64,000 bases of DNA, taken from contig CP141729.1 of assembly GCA_035621215.1 (NCBI GenBank), forward strand, positions 704,944-768,943, in the 5' to 3' direction. The translations under genes were made by a program, and so were the position numbers. The DNA comes from Oscillospiraceae bacterium MB08-C2-2. GTDB taxonomy: Bacteria > Bacillota > Clostridia > Oscillospirales > Ruminococcaceae. Shown here one piece after another: positions 43,701 through 52,340 of this stretch (the first letter of the stretch is position 1; each line of letters starts with the position of its first letter). The notes beneath the pieces were generated by a model. It had not been told where the DNA came from and made no database searches. It saw only the letters and a list, made by a program, of their open reading frames with translations.

Positions 43701-45124
43701 ATTTTGCACCCCACCAGATTCTGGCCTCCCGCATTTATGGGCGAACGGCCTTTTTTCAATGCGGCGGTGCCTTTGGATTTCGGGATCAGTTACAGGATGT
43801 TTCCGCTTATCTGCTCATTGATCCGGCAGTGGCCCGCAGGCACATTCTTCGCTGCTGTCAGGTTCAATTTGAAGAGGGAGATGTTCTGCACTGGTGGCAC
43901 GATCTGCCGGAAAATGCCGGTGGTCTGCGGGGGGTGCGCACCCGCTTTTCGGATGATCTGATCTGGCTCCCTTTCGTGACAGCGGAATATGTAACCAAAA
44001 CCGGGGATTACAGCCTTTTAGAGGAACCGGCTGCCTATATTACCGCCCCCCTGCTGGAACGCCATGAGCATGAGAAATACATCGGCCCCATCCGCAGCAG
44101 CCTAACCGAAACAGTGTTTGAACATTGTGTTCGAGCACTGGATAAGGGGCACAATCTGGGCGAAAACGGGTTGCCTCTCATCGGCTGTGGTGACTGGAAC
44201 GATGGATTCAGCGGTGTAGGCTTGGAGGGTAAGGGGCGCAGTGTTTGGCTGGCGCTGTTTCTTTCTATGGCACTGGAAGCCTTTGCCCCTTTGTGCGGGG
44301 AGCGGGGCAGGCCCGAACTGGCTGAGAAATACAGGGTATGGGCCGCTTCCCTGCGCTACAATGTGGACATCCACTGCTGGGACGGCCGGTGGTATCTCCG
44401 GGCGTTTTTTGATAACGGTGAACCAATGGGTGCCCATGAAAGCGCCGAATGCTCCATTGATCTTCTCCCCCAAAGCTTTGCCGTTTTGGCGGGTATGCCG
44501 GATGCCCTGCGCATCACTCAAGCCTTGGATCATGCCTGGCACCGTCTGGTGGATAAACAGCATGAAATCGTCAGGCTCTTTGACCCGCCCTTTCAGTTCT
44601 CTAATCAGCAGCCGGGCTATGTCAAGGCTTATCCCAGAGGCTTGCGGGAAAATGGCGGCCAGTATACCCATGGGGCTGTTTGGTTTGCCATTGCCCTTCT
44701 GGAGGCAGGCCAGATTCAGCGAGGGCTGGAAGTGCTGCAAATGCTGAACCCAGCGGAACGGGCTACCAAGTCCGAGCTGGCCCCAGCCTATAAGGTGGAG
44801 CCTTATTATATAGCGGCTGATATTTATAGCAGCCCAGGAGCCGAGGGCCGAGGCGGCTGGAGTCTTTATACCGGTGCGGCGGCGTGGTACTATCGGGCGG
44901 TGCTGGAGCATCTCCTTGGTTTGCGCCTGAAGGGAAGGCATTTGGAGATTTCCCCCAAGCTGCCCCCAGATTGGAGCGGAACCCGGGTGGAAGCCACCAT
45001 TGCCGGGGGGACATTATCCATTTTTTATGAGTATACCGGCAGCCCGGGGCTGATCTGTGACGGAAAACCCTGTGAACGGATTTCGCTGGATGGCGGCGAT
45101 CATGTAATACAGGCCAGCTTTTAG
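37715..45124 (+). CDS. Cyclic beta-1,2-glucan synthase (GT84-GH189-like-GH94)
   Basis: 2469-residue multidomain membrane enzyme. Residues 1-260 are a helical N-terminal region; a membrane pair lies near 265-305; the glycosyltransferase domain (about 320-650) has VALDSDTC (Asp468, Asp470) and RLHRWTRGDW (near 612-622), acting on UDP-glucose; membrane helices follow near 660-830. A glucoamylase-like middle domain (about 880-1260, WGISESAYYAFD, SFMAHHIGMSM) corresponds to the cyclising transglycosylase (GH189). The C-terminal third contains GH94 beta-sandwich modules and the (alpha/alpha)6 domain with GCGDWNDGFSGVG (Asp2160, Asp2163). Such enzymes (NdvB/ChvB) make cyclic beta-1,2-glucans. The ribosome site is weak; ATG 37733 is an alternative start. 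Transcribed alone. Confidence 0.93.
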   Translation: MEQAKPMEKNNPITPKPVSASAQSLAQSSAQLRRSLLSQLSAVRQCYIDANQSAERTPVSEWLCDNYYVLEKECKQSVKDIRHLSKHARKDELIEVYHHLFGCITKELPEIDNVSVTAILSHMGRQWQITEAQFSFTPTAMRAVLIHMAYTACLQTQSEQWIRYAITGLSQLSSVNFDKVITTCSEVEKTLLKDPAGIYGNMTSESRHHYRRLVAIIAAKTQRSELDVATECLEKSSASTGARQHIGYFILESPIIRLPRLRRGKASLIAGVLMPLAASVLLGWIWRDWGLSLLCFLPLWELLRTPIQQGALHGVEVDFIPRMDLSRLASKPRTVVLVSTLLPKASEALHLTARLEQLYFSNSDPDMYYCILADFKECEYPEDAQDESQIAASCRVIEELNQKYNQRFMLFLRGRVYNKTQKKYSGWERKRGAITEFIRFLKGEETSLHTFMGDRSALDSIRYVVALDSDTCLLYESAQTLVATAMHPLNRPVIGEQGIVTRGYGILVPRISTDLNSAGATPFSRVMSGCGGVTAYDTKNKDFYQDLFFESIFSGKGLIDVDTFYELLNNRFPENHVLSHDILEGAYLRAGFVSDVEMTDSAPSNMLSWLSRLHRWTRGDWQNIVFIAGRWKCEGKWLENPISSLSKYKLFDNLRRSLVPVAAVLCVIAALILPSPSSTVLAVVAGISITFSSIWAACWSLFSSGFFTMSRKFFTRTLPHTFELLGQGLFFLVMLLPQAILSTDALCRSLFRTFVSHHKMLEWTTAAQADTRKITFAAVLKRFWLPQLLAMLLVAFSGNGALTLLGLALSLLIPIAWFSAQAGREDNHSLENGDRDTLISYNAAMWRYYEDFANQENHFLPPDNIQQSPVYRVARRTSPTNIGMMMLSVLAARDMDFVDTPGLYRRLERTLSTVEKLEKWNGNLYNWYDTETLEILQPAFVSTVDSGNLICCLVALKEGLSEFSLEYPPITGLIDRLGRLIEATDLIPLYNKEKNLFSIGWDEQSGVLNQSHYDFLMSEARLTSYYAVARKLIPRKHWGALNRTMSRNSGYAGAVSWTGTMFEYFMPHLLLPAYEGSLLNEGLIYCLYCQKRRVKNQAPWGISESAYYAFDNFLNYQYKAHGVQKIGVKRHLDKELVISPYSTFITIPFNPNSSMANLSRLHRLGVYGRYGFYEAVDFTPQRVGAASLAVTRSFMAHHIGMSMIASCNALFDNRMQRRFMNDHYMESAKEFLQEKIAKSTVIYDELKHPVAGNEKRERPAFRDQSAYMDPQAPKAVLLSNGELTEILTDVGAGYLKFGDIDLTRHSSDLLRRAQGVLVLVRCAGNVTPAAYAPFYKKDVAYSVEYLEQAVTYYAKRNELELGVRCMAHPTVSCIQKQILIKNTSSGRQLMEVLIYMEPVLSLWRDYDAHSAFSKLFVSGSHSSETRTLTFTRRNRDSSNSLYLSVGFLEDIDFQFELTRENLMEAPEGLSQLLRFDRLTFTGKDGGVPDCCCALRTDVLVNPGSQRMLTLLISAAHTRTESVQNILSMRKMGPLETSAAAKSPVLGDGLSARLGSNLLGKLLFEHTSQKKTTEALGANTLGQPALWATGISGDIPLVLLELTGRVDEEMTVAYIKIQDSLRRLGVEFDLCFLHSQEEHPKALPILLEIISKAGADTRIGIRGGLFPLCRENFSPETITLLRAAARCTIQSGADPHDGPADIFSPVEFKEISPEPMPKNPELSVYGGAFAHSGFYVDKASPLPYCHILANPMFGTLVSDKALGFTWAVNARENKLTPWYNDIATDNEGELLLLRDGEEYFNLVKGSRAFFSKEKAVYAGRTGRFASRITVTIPPIGKVKQIELILENLTSQPLELECAYYTEPVLAVNRDTCRFIQPTQKENVLLLHNPYNTAVSCYSALTAQGGDSVRFVTDRSAFLSGDWRLREPAPSADPCAAAIQRLTLIPGHNTVLTFSLAFGETDQEALESIDPPKAMPESAENRFVIHTPDKALNQFINHFAPHQILASRIYGRTAFFQCGGAFGFRDQLQDVSAYLLIDPAVARRHILRCCQVQFEEGDVLHWWHDLPENAGGLRGVRTRFSDDLIWLPFVTAEYVTKTGDYSLLEEPAAYITAPLLERHEHEKYIGPIRSSLTETVFEHCVRALDKGHNLGENGLPLIGCGDWNDGFSGVGLEGKGRSVWLALFLSMALEAFAPLCGERGRPELAEKYRVWAASLRYNVDIHCWDGRWYLRAFFDNGEPMGAHESAECSIDLLPQSFAVLAGMPDALRITQALDHAWHRLVDKQHEIVRLFDPPFQFSNQQPGYVKAYPRGLRENGGQYTHGAVWFAIALLEAGQIQRGLEVLQMLNPAERATKSELAPAYKVEPYYIAADIYSSPGAEGRGGWSLYTGAAAWYYRAVLEHLLGLRLKGRHLEISPKLPPDWSGTRVEATIAGGTLSIFYEYTGSPGLICDGKPCERISLDGGDHVIQASF

Positions 45125-45166
45125 AAAAAATCTAGCCGTTTTATGGAAAAATCAGGGTTTTTATGG

Positions 45167-45172
45167 TATACT
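45167..45172 (+). promoter_or_regulatory. Putative extended -10 promoter for yfmF-yfmH
   Basis: TGGTATACT with the -10 at 45167-45172 and no clear -35; 77 bp before the yfmF ATG. No terminator was found for the upstream synthase gene. Confidence 0.35.
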
Positions 45173-45248
45173 TCAAGGTGATATTTTGCCTTATTATATC
45201 CTCTGCCCAAAGGGCTGAATAGGCCATACTATATAAGGAGATGAAGCT

Positions 45249-46529
45249 ATGAGTTATGCCTTATCCCGGAAAGCCATCGGCACCGGCATTCATTTCAGTC
45301 ATGTGATAGACCCGAAATTCAAGTTTAACCGCATATCTGTCAATTTTATTGTGCCCCTTCAAAAGGAGCGGGCCAGTGATTTTGCTGTAGTGCCCTTTAT
45401 CCTGCGCAAGGGCTTTCGGGAATGCCCGGATTTTACCGCTCTCAATGCCAAGCTCTGTGAGCTTTACGGGGCCAGTTTGGAAGCGGATGTAACCAAATTC
45501 GGCGATTTGCAGCTGTTGGAGGTTTCTATCCAGAGCATTGACAACCGGTTTTCCTTGGAAAACGAGGATATTGCCGGCCAGTGCGCCGAGCTGCTGGCTT
45601 CGGTTGTGCTGGACCCCAAGCTGAGTGAAGAGGCTTTTGATCCCACCGACACCCAGCTCGAAAAGGAATATGTCATTGATTCCATCGATGCTCTTATTAA
45701 TGATAAGCGCAGCTATGCGCTGGCCCAGTGTGTACAGGCTATGTGCAAAGGCCAGCCCAATGCTATTCGCCGCTATGGCGATCGGGATCAGGCGGAAAAG
45801 ATTACCCCACAGTCGGCGGCTGCGGCTTACCGGGATTTGCTGCTGGAAAGTCCGGTGGAAATCCTCTTTCTCGGCTCCGGCAGCCCGACTGCCACAGAAG
45901 AGATTTTCACCCGCCGCTTTGCGGAAATCCAGCGCAAGCCCCTTTCTCACACGCCGTCACCCATTCCACCCAAAGCAGGAGAGGTTCGCCATGTAGAGGA
46001 AACCATGGAGCTTTCCCAATCCAAGCTGGTTATGGGCTTTCGTACCGGCGGGCTGAGCACACCGGAAAGCCTGACCGCCGCCCGGGTTTTCGCCGCCTTG
46101 TTTGGCGGAACCCCTTTTTCCAAGCTATTCCTCAATGTGCGGGAAAAGCTGAGCCTTTGCTATTACTGTGCCGCCCGGTTTGATATTGCCACCCAAATTC
46201 TTATGGTGGACAGCGGCGTGGAAAAGCAAAATGTAGAAAAGGCAAAGGCCGAGATTTTGGTTCAGCTGGCCGCTATGCAAAATGGCGAAATCACCGATCA
46301 GGAGCTGGCCAACACCAAGCTGCTGCTGAAAAACGGCATTACCACCACCACTGATTCCCTTTCCTCCATTGAAGGGTGGTATCTTTCACAAATTCTGCGT
46401 GGGCAAAGCGATACACCGGCGGAGGATGCCGCCCAGATTGACGCGGTTACCATCGGGCAGGTCGTGGAAATTGCCAAGGGTGTTACACTGGATACCATCT
46501 ATTTCTTGACTGGGGAGGAAAGCAAATGA
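45249..46529 (+). CDS. yfmF: M16-family protein YfmF (non-catalytic partner)
   Basis: 426-residue pitrilysin-fold protein. The place of the zinc motif reads VVPFILRKGFRECPDFTALN, without HxxEH, so it is the inactive partner of a heterodimeric M16 pair. R/Y pair region (TPFSKLFLNVREKLSLCYYC) is kept. In B. subtilis YfmF and YfmH are linked to 5-aminopentanol modification of elongation factor P. AAGGAG precedes the ATG; it overlaps yfmH by 4 bp. Confidence 0.9.
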   Translation: MSYALSRKAIGTGIHFSHVIDPKFKFNRISVNFIVPLQKERASDFAVVPFILRKGFRECPDFTALNAKLCELYGASLEADVTKFGDLQLLEVSIQSIDNRFSLENEDIAGQCAELLASVVLDPKLSEEAFDPTDTQLEKEYVIDSIDALINDKRSYALAQCVQAMCKGQPNAIRRYGDRDQAEKITPQSAAAAYRDLLLESPVEILFLGSGSPTATEEIFTRRFAEIQRKPLSHTPSPIPPKAGEVRHVEETMELSQSKLVMGFRTGGLSTPESLTAARVFAALFGGTPFSKLFLNVREKLSLCYYCAARFDIATQILMVDSGVEKQNVEKAKAEILVQLAAMQNGEITDQELANTKLLLKNGITTTTDSLSSIEGWYLSQILRGQSDTPAEDAAQIDAVTIGQVVEIAKGVTLDTIYFLTGEESK

Positions 46530-47812
46530 GCAGCAGACAAATCATAACCTCCGAGCGTTTGGGTGAAAGCTTCACCAAAATAGAGCATTCATCCGGGCTG
46601 ACCTTGATGCTTTGCCCTATGAAGGGTTTTTCCACCGCCTATGCTCTTTTTGCCACCAAATACGGTTCGGTGGATACCTGCTTTAAAACCGATAAGGATG
46701 CGGATTTTGCGCAGGTCCCCGAAGGCATTGCCCATTTTCTGGAGCATAAGCTTTTTGAGAGCGAGGATGGAGACGCTTTTTCCCGTTATGCACAAACCGG
46801 AGCCAGTGCCAATGCCTACACTTCCTTTGACCGCACAGCCTATCTGTTTTCCTGCACCGAAAACTTCAAGGAATCCATCGAAATCCTGCTGGATTTTGTA
46901 ACTCATCCTTATTTCACTCCCGCCACCGTTCAAAAGGAACAGGGCATTATTGGGCAGGAAATCAAAATGTACGATGACAGCGCCGACTGGCGGGTATTCT
47001 TTAACCTGCTGGGTGCTCTTTACCACAACCATCCTGTGCGCATCGACATTGCGGGAACCGTGGAATCCATCTCTCATATTGATGCTGATCTCTTGTATCG
47101 ATGCTACCATACCTTTTATAATCTTAATAATATGGTTCTCTCTATAGCCGGTAACTTTGACGTGGGTACCGTGCTGGAGGCGGCTGACCGAATTCTTAAA
47201 AAGGCAGAACCCATTCGTATTGAGCGAAAATCGCCGCCTGAGCCTGCCGGTGTGGTCAAATCCTTTGTAGAACAGCGGCTGCCGGTAGCAGTGCCTATTT
47301 TCCAGATGGGCTTCAAGTATGAGAGCCTTTCTGCTTCCGAAAATATGCGGCAGCAAGTTTTGGGCGAAATGGCGTTGGATGTTGTGGCCGGGGAAAATAC
47401 CCCTCTTTACCGCCGGCTCTATGATGCCGGGCTGATCAACGCAACCTTTTCTGCCGAAACTATGGTGGGTGCCGACTATATTCTGGGCATGTTCTCCGGT
47501 GAATCCAAGGATCCCCAGCGTGTTTACGATGAAATCTGCGCCGAAATCCGCCGCATTCAGCAAGAAGGAATTGATGACAGCCTTTTTGAGCAGTGCAAAA
47601 AATCCACCTATGGGCGCTATGTAGGCCTTTTGGGGCGGGTTGAATCGGTGGCCACATGGATGATGATGTCCCATTTTTCGGGAGTTGAAATGTATGAGCT
47701 GACCGAAATTGTGGCAAACGTTACGCGTGAAAAGCTGGAGGATTACCTCCGCCAGAGAATCAACACCCAGCATTCTGCTCTTTCGGTGGTTCGTTCTCCC
47801 GAAGCCTCCTGA
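46526..47812 (+). CDS. yfmH: M16-family metallopeptidase YfmH
   Basis: 428 residues with the inverted zinc motif HFLEH (EGIAHFLEHKLFE) and the downstream Glu (KEQGIIGQEIKMYDD), plus TPLYRRLYDAGLIN in the R/Y region. This is the active partner of YfmF; the two reading frames overlap at ATGA, consistent with a stoichiometric complex. Cytoplasmic (no signal peptide). A hairpin terminator follows. Confidence 0.92.
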   Translation: MSSRQIITSERLGESFTKIEHSSGLTLMLCPMKGFSTAYALFATKYGSVDTCFKTDKDADFAQVPEGIAHFLEHKLFESEDGDAFSRYAQTGASANAYTSFDRTAYLFSCTENFKESIEILLDFVTHPYFTPATVQKEQGIIGQEIKMYDDSADWRVFFNLLGALYHNHPVRIDIAGTVESISHIDADLLYRCYHTFYNLNNMVLSIAGNFDVGTVLEAADRILKKAEPIRIERKSPPEPAGVVKSFVEQRLPVAVPIFQMGFKYESLSASENMRQQVLGEMALDVVAGENTPLYRRLYDAGLINATFSAETMVGADYILGMFSGESKDPQRVYDEICAEIRRIQQEGIDDSLFEQCKKSTYGRYVGLLGRVESVATWMMMSHFSGVEMYELTEIVANVTREKLEDYLRQRINTQHSALSVVRSPEAS

Positions 47813-47843
47813 TGGTCGTTTCTATTTCTTTTGAAGAAGGCAT

Positions 47844-47881
47844 CAGCCCTTTTCCTCTTTAGAAGAGGGCTGGTTTTCTTT
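47844..47881 (+). terminator. Rho-independent terminator after yfmH
   Basis: CAGCCCTTTTC / AGAAGAGGGCTG hairpin (one bulge) followed by GTTTTCTTT. Confidence 0.7.
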
Positions 47882-47945
47882 GGGACATGCCGGCAACTAT
47901 ACATTAGCAATGGCCACCGTGCTTCGGCTGGCAGAAAGGAACTTT

Positions 47946-49046
47946 ATGACTGATACACTTTATTTTCCAAAGCTGGGTCTGGAGTTTGAGCTGAATCGGG
48001 TTGCTTTTTCCGTGGGCTCCGTTGCCATTTACTGGTATGGCATTATTCTAACCACAGCCTTTTTGTTGGGCGCACTGTATGCACTGCGCCGGGCCCGCAG
48101 CTTTGGTCTTGACCCCGATCGGGTGATTGACCTGATCATGGGCGGCACCATTCTGGGCATTGTAGGCGCCCGGGTTTATTATGTTGCCTTTAAATGGGAG
48201 GAATTTCAGGATAACCTGATTAATATTTTCAATACCCGTTTGGGCGGCCTTGCCATTTATGGCGGGATTATTGGGGCTTTTTTGGCCTGCCTGTTTTTGG
48301 GGAAATGGCGCAAAGTCAAGCTTTTACCTGCTCTGGATTTGGCGGCCGGTGGGCTTCTGCTTGGGCAGGCTGTTGGACGGTGGGGCAATTTTGTGAATAT
48401 GGAAGCGTTCGGCTCCAATACCAATGCGCCTTGGGGTATGACCAGCCAGACCATCGCCTCCTTTCTCCAGCTACATAAGGCACAGCTGCAGAGTTTGGGA
48501 GTGGCGGTGGATCCTGCTGTACCTGTGCACCCGACCTTTCTCTATGAATCCCTTTGGTGTCTGGCAGGTTTTGCTCTAATTGTATGTTATACAAACCGCC
48601 GTCGGTTTGATGGAGAGCTGAGCCTCCTTTATTTGGCTTGGTATGGAGCGGGCCGCATGCTGATTGAAGGCCTTCGCACCGATAGTCTTTTGATGGGCTA
48701 TATTCGGATATCGCAGCTTTTAGCGGCACTTTGCGTGGTTGCCTCTTTGATTTTGTTGGTGGCGCTGCGTTCCCGTATCAAGCGTGAGGCGGATTCGCAA
48801 TATATGATGCTCCATGTTTCCACCCCTCTTGGCCAGCATATTCTTCATGGGCTTTCCACCGAGCAGGCAGAAAAGCTGCTTAACGAAGAGAATGAGGCGG
48901 AAACCTCCGATGCAGAAGCATCTTCTGATGAAGAAGAGAACGAAGAAGAAAATGTAGAGGAAAACGAAGCTGGTGACGCTTCTCCTTCTGAAGAGGAAGT
49001 GCCGCATGAAGATGAAGATCCCTCCGACGAGAAGGAGGAAATCTAA
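47946..49046 (+). CDS. lgt: Prolipoprotein diacylglyceryl transferase with acidic tail
   Basis: 366-residue polytopic enzyme that transfers diacylglycerol from phosphatidylglycerol to the lipobox Cys of prolipoproteins. Core marks: [20 protein letters not shown], the Lgt signature [21 protein letters not shown] and EGLRTDSL. After the last helix comes a tail of about 55 residues, half of them Glu or Asp, absent from typical Lgt. Start at ATG 47946 (AAGGA close by); upstream codons are unsupported. TAA overlaps the folD ATG (TAATG). Confidence 0.94.
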   Translation: MTDTLYFPKLGLEFELNRVAFSVGSVAIYWYGIILTTAFLLGALYALRRARSFGLDPDRVIDLIMGGTILGIVGARVYYVAFKWEEFQDNLINIFNTRLGGLAIYGGIIGAFLACLFLGKWRKVKLLPALDLAAGGLLLGQAVGRWGNFVNMEAFGSNTNAPWGMTSQTIASFLQLHKAQLQSLGVAVDPAVPVHPTFLYESLWCLAGFALIVCYTNRRRFDGELSLLYLAWYGAGRMLIEGLRTDSLLMGYIRISQLLAALCVVASLILLVALRSRIKREADSQYMMLHVSTPLGQHILHGLSTEQAEKLLNEENEAETSDAEASSDEEENEEENVEENEAGDASPSEEEVPHEDEDPSDEKEEI

Positions 49047-49885
49047 TGGGGCAGATTATTGATGGCAAACAGGTTTCCGCTCGGTTGCGTGAAACTCTCA
49101 AGCAGCAGGCTGATAAACTGAAAGCAAGTGGGGTTACCCCCGGCCTTGCTGTGGTTCTGGTTGGTGATGACCCTGCTTCCCGGGTTTATGTCAGCAACAA
49201 AGCAAAGGCTTGCGATCAGCTGGGCTTTTATTCGGAACAGCATACACTGCCTCGAAGCACCACCCAGCAGGAGCTGATGGCTTTGGTGGAGCAGCTGAAC
49301 GCTGATCCTGCCATTCATGGGATTTTGGTCCAGCTCCCCTTGCCCGCCCATTTGGATGAGCAGGCTGTGATTGAAGCCATCAGCCCCCGCAAAGATGTGG
49401 ATGCTTTTCATCCTTATAATGTAGGGGCCATTATGGTAGGGAACTATCGCTTTCTCCCCTGCACACCGGCCGGGGTTATGGAGCTGATCGATTCCACCGG
49501 GGTTGAAATCGCCGGTAAGGAATGCGTTATCATCGGCCGCAGCAACATTGTGGGCAAGCCCATGTCTATGCTGCTTCTACATCGTCACGGCACTGTAACG
49601 GTTTGCCATTCCCGCACCCAGAACCTTGCAGAGGTTTGCCGCAGAGCGGATATTCTGGTGGCGGCGGTGGGCAAAGCTAATTTTGTGACAGCGGATATGG
49701 TCAAGCCCGGTGCTGTGGTTATTGATGTAGGCATCAATCGAGGCAGCGATGGCAAGCTCTGTGGCGATGTGGATTTCGCATCCGTTGAGCCTGTTGCCGG
49801 TTATATTACCCCCGTTCCCGGTGGTGTGGGGCCTATGACCATCACGATGCTGATGAAAAACACCCTGACTGCCGCAGAGCTTTGA
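49046..49885 (+). CDS. folD: Bifunctional methylenetetrahydrofolate dehydrogenase/cyclohydrolase
   Basis: 279-residue FolD interconverting 5,10-methylene-, methenyl- and 10-formyl-THF. The signature Y..NK..A is [14 protein letters not shown] (catalytic Lys), followed by [23 protein letters not shown], the NADP site [14 protein letters not shown] and [10 protein letters not shown]. Complete. It is coupled to lgt by a one-base overlap of stop and start. Confidence 0.96.
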   Translation: MGQIIDGKQVSARLRETLKQQADKLKASGVTPGLAVVLVGDDPASRVYVSNKAKACDQLGFYSEQHTLPRSTTQQELMALVEQLNADPAIHGILVQLPLPAHLDEQAVIEAISPRKDVDAFHPYNVGAIMVGNYRFLPCTPAGVMELIDSTGVEIAGKECVIIGRSNIVGKPMSMLLLHRHGTVTVCHSRTQNLAEVCRRADILVAAVGKANFVTADMVKPGAVVIDVGINRGSDGKLCGDVDFASVEPVAGYITPVPGGVGPMTITMLMKNTLTAAEL

Positions 49886-49937
49886 AAAGGTAAGCCGACT
49901 TTGATAAAAACGGATACCTCTAATTATCCGACACAGA

Positions 49938-49966
49938 TTGACTTTTGAAAGATTTTGCCATATACT
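49938..49966 (+). promoter_or_regulatory. Sigma-A promoter of secD-secF
   Basis: TTGACT (49938-49943), 17-bp spacer, TATACT (49961-49966), 65 bp before the secD ATG. Confidence 0.7.
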
Positions 49967-50031
49967 ATTCCTTATGAGTGCCAGCAAGTTTGTACAAAAG
50001 CTGGCCATGAGTTTGGCTTGGAGGATTGCAA

Positions 50032-51414
50032 ATGAGACAAAAAGGCACACTGACATTCTTTGTGGTGGCGCTGCTGATTATCGTGTTTACCACGATGAGC
50101 TTCACAGGTATTCGCACCACCTATGGCGATGTCACGACAACCCGAATCAAAGGGACTTCCGATATCCGCTGGGGTATCGATATCCGGGGTGGCGTGGATG
50201 TCACCTTTACCCCACCGGCAGATTACGATGCTACCGATGTTGAAATGGGACAGGCTGAATCCATTCTTAAAGATCGATTGGTAACCAAAGGCATCACCGA
50301 TTATGAGATTTATACCGATACCTCCAAGGATCGGGTTATTGTCCGTTTTCCCTGGAAGGAAAACGAGGTGGATTTCGACCCTGAGGCTGCGATCCGTGAG
50401 CTGGGCGAAACCTCTGTTTTGGCCTTTCACGAGGGCAGCGAAGTGGGTGAAGACGGCAAGCCCGCCGGAACTCTTATTTTAGAAGGCCGTGATGTTGAAC
50501 AGGCCTATGCTGCTCTGCGTCAAGATACCTCCGCTCCTATTGTATCGCTTACTCTGACCAGTGAGGGTGCGCAGAAGTTTGCAGAAGCCACCACTCGTCT
50601 GGCTCCCACCAAAGGCTCCATTTCAATCTGGATGGATGATCGCCAGATTTCTGTAGCCAGCGTGCAGGATGCGATTACAGACGGCAAGGCCATGATTGAC
50701 GGCAGCTTTACCGTTAAAACCGCTCAAACCTTGGCGGATCAGATCAACGGCGGTGCACTTCCCTTTAAAATGATCAGTGAAAACTACAGCATCATTTCTC
50801 CTTCCCTTGGCACCGGCGCAAAGGATACCATGGTATTTGCCGGCGGTTTAACAATGATTGCGGTTTTCATCTTTATGGTTGGCGTTTATCGCCTCCCCGG
50901 CTTTATTGCTTTCTTATCGCTGGTGGGGCAGGTTGGCGGAATGATCGCCGCAATTACCGGCTTCTTCGGTAATTTCCCTTCCTTTACCCTCACTCTTCCC
51001 GGTATTGCGGGTATCATTCTTTCCATCGGCTTCGGTGTTGACGCCAACGTTATCACAGCCGAACGCATCAAGGAAGAGCTGCAAGAAGGCAAAACTTTGA
51101 GTGGTGCTATTGAAAGCGGCTTTACCCGCGGCTTCTCCGCCATTCTGGATGGTAATGTCACTGTTATTATTGTTTCTATTGTTTTAATGGGCGCATTTGG
51201 ACCTCCTTCCAGCTTCTTTGCTAAAATGCTCACACCTGTCTTCTTTATGTTTGGGCCTTCCACCACCGGCACCATTTACTCCTTCGGCTTCACGCTGTTG
51301 GTTGGTGTTATTTTCAATATGATTATGGGTGTTTATGCCTCTCATGCCATGCTTAAGTCAATTTCCAAGTTTAAGGCCTTGCGCAATCCTTGGCTGTATG
51401 GGGGTGTAAAATAA
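50032..51414 (+). CDS. secD: Protein translocase subunit SecD
   Basis: 460-residue RND-type membrane protein that helps pull exported proteins through SecYEG using the proton gradient. One N-terminal helix, the D1 motif region IRWGIDIRGGVDVTFTP, the P1 head, then five C-terminal helices with LPGIAGIILSIGFGVDANVI (the D5-like conserved segment) and SGFTRGFSAILDGNVT. ATG 50032 has GGAGG 7 bases upstream. It overlaps secF by one base (TAATG). Confidence 0.95.
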   Translation: MRQKGTLTFFVVALLIIVFTTMSFTGIRTTYGDVTTTRIKGTSDIRWGIDIRGGVDVTFTPPADYDATDVEMGQAESILKDRLVTKGITDYEIYTDTSKDRVIVRFPWKENEVDFDPEAAIRELGETSVLAFHEGSEVGEDGKPAGTLILEGRDVEQAYAALRQDTSAPIVSLTLTSEGAQKFAEATTRLAPTKGSISIWMDDRQISVASVQDAITDGKAMIDGSFTVKTAQTLADQINGGALPFKMISENYSIISPSLGTGAKDTMVFAGGLTMIAVFIFMVGVYRLPGFIAFLSLVGQVGGMIAAITGFFGNFPSFTLTLPGIAGIILSIGFGVDANVITAERIKEELQEGKTLSGAIESGFTRGFSAILDGNVTVIIVSIVLMGAFGPPSSFFAKMLTPVFFMFGPSTTGTIYSFGFTLLVGVIFNMIMGVYASHAMLKSISKFKALRNPWLYGGVK

Positions 51415-52334
51415 TGAAACGTACCTTTGATTTTATGGGCAATCGCAATAAATTCTTTGCCTTTTCAGGTGCATTGATCGCCATAACCATTATTTTTGTT
51501 GCTGTATTCGGTATCATCATGGATATTGAATTCAAGGGTGGTTCCATTCTTACCTACTCCTATGCAGGAGAAATAGATCAGGAAACCTTCGATAAAGAGC
51601 TTTCTTCCTTGGTGGGCGGCAGTGTTTCGGTGCAGCGAAGTTCCGATGTTGTTACCGGTAAAGAAACCTTGGTTGTTTCTCTCCCTGGTTCAGAAGCACA
51701 AACTGCCGATACTCTGTTGTCTATGACCGAATCCCTCCGGGAGAAATTCCCTGATAACGATGTCGAGTCAATTGCTACCAGCAATGTGGATCCGATAATC
51801 GGCCGCGAATTCCTTTATAAAAGTATTGTGGCAGTGCTCTTTGCAAGCATATTGGTTATTGCCTATATCGCCCTTCGATTCCGTAAAATTGGCGGTTGGT
51901 CGGCAGGCGTAATGGCTATGATTGCTTTGTTCCATGATATTGTTATTGTTTTTGCTGTGTTTGTTTTGTTCAGGATACCGATCAATAATAATTTCATTGC
52001 GGTTGTACTGACCATACTGGGCTTCTCACTGAACGATACCATTGTTATTTATGACCGTATCCGTGAGAATCAGCAGCTCTATAAAAACAAAATGTCTTTG
52101 AGTGAGCTGGTCAATCTTTCAATTAACCAATCCATCACTCGCTCGGTCAACACAACTTTGTGTGCTCTAATGGGTATGATAATTGTTACAATTCTTGCTT
52201 TCGTTTACAATGTGGATTCGATTCTTTCCTTCTCGTTGCCCATGTTGTTCGGATTGATTTCCGGTGCCTATTCCACAATCTGTTTGGCAGGTCCTTTATG
52301 GGTTATGTGGAAGAGCAAAGCCCGCAACGTATAG
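51414..52334 (+). CDS. secF: Protein translocase subunit SecF
   Basis: 306-residue partner of SecD. Six helices; DIEFKGGSIL after helix 1, GFSLNDTIVIYDRIREN in helix 4-5 and SITRSVNTTLCALM are typical. Separate secD and secF genes rather than the fused SecDF of B. subtilis. Confidence 0.95.
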   Translation: MKRTFDFMGNRNKFFAFSGALIAITIIFVAVFGIIMDIEFKGGSILTYSYAGEIDQETFDKELSSLVGGSVSVQRSSDVVTGKETLVVSLPGSEAQTADTLLSMTESLREKFPDNDVESIATSNVDPIIGREFLYKSIVAVLFASILVIAYIALRFRKIGGWSAGVMAMIALFHDIVIVFAVFVLFRIPINNNFIAVVLTILGFSLNDTIVIYDRIRENQQLYKNKMSLSELVNLSINQSITRSVNTTLCALMGMIIVTILAFVYNVDSILSFSLPMLFGLISGAYSTICLAGPLWVMWKSKARNV

Positions 52335-52340
52335 AATTTT

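Noticed and set aside
44102-44941. 279-codon minus-strand open frame inside the glucan synthase gene
   Set aside because: Antisense to the GH94 catalytic domain; no independent support.
46589-47773. 394-codon minus-strand open frame
   Set aside because: Antisense shadow of yfmH; composition without any recognisable motif.
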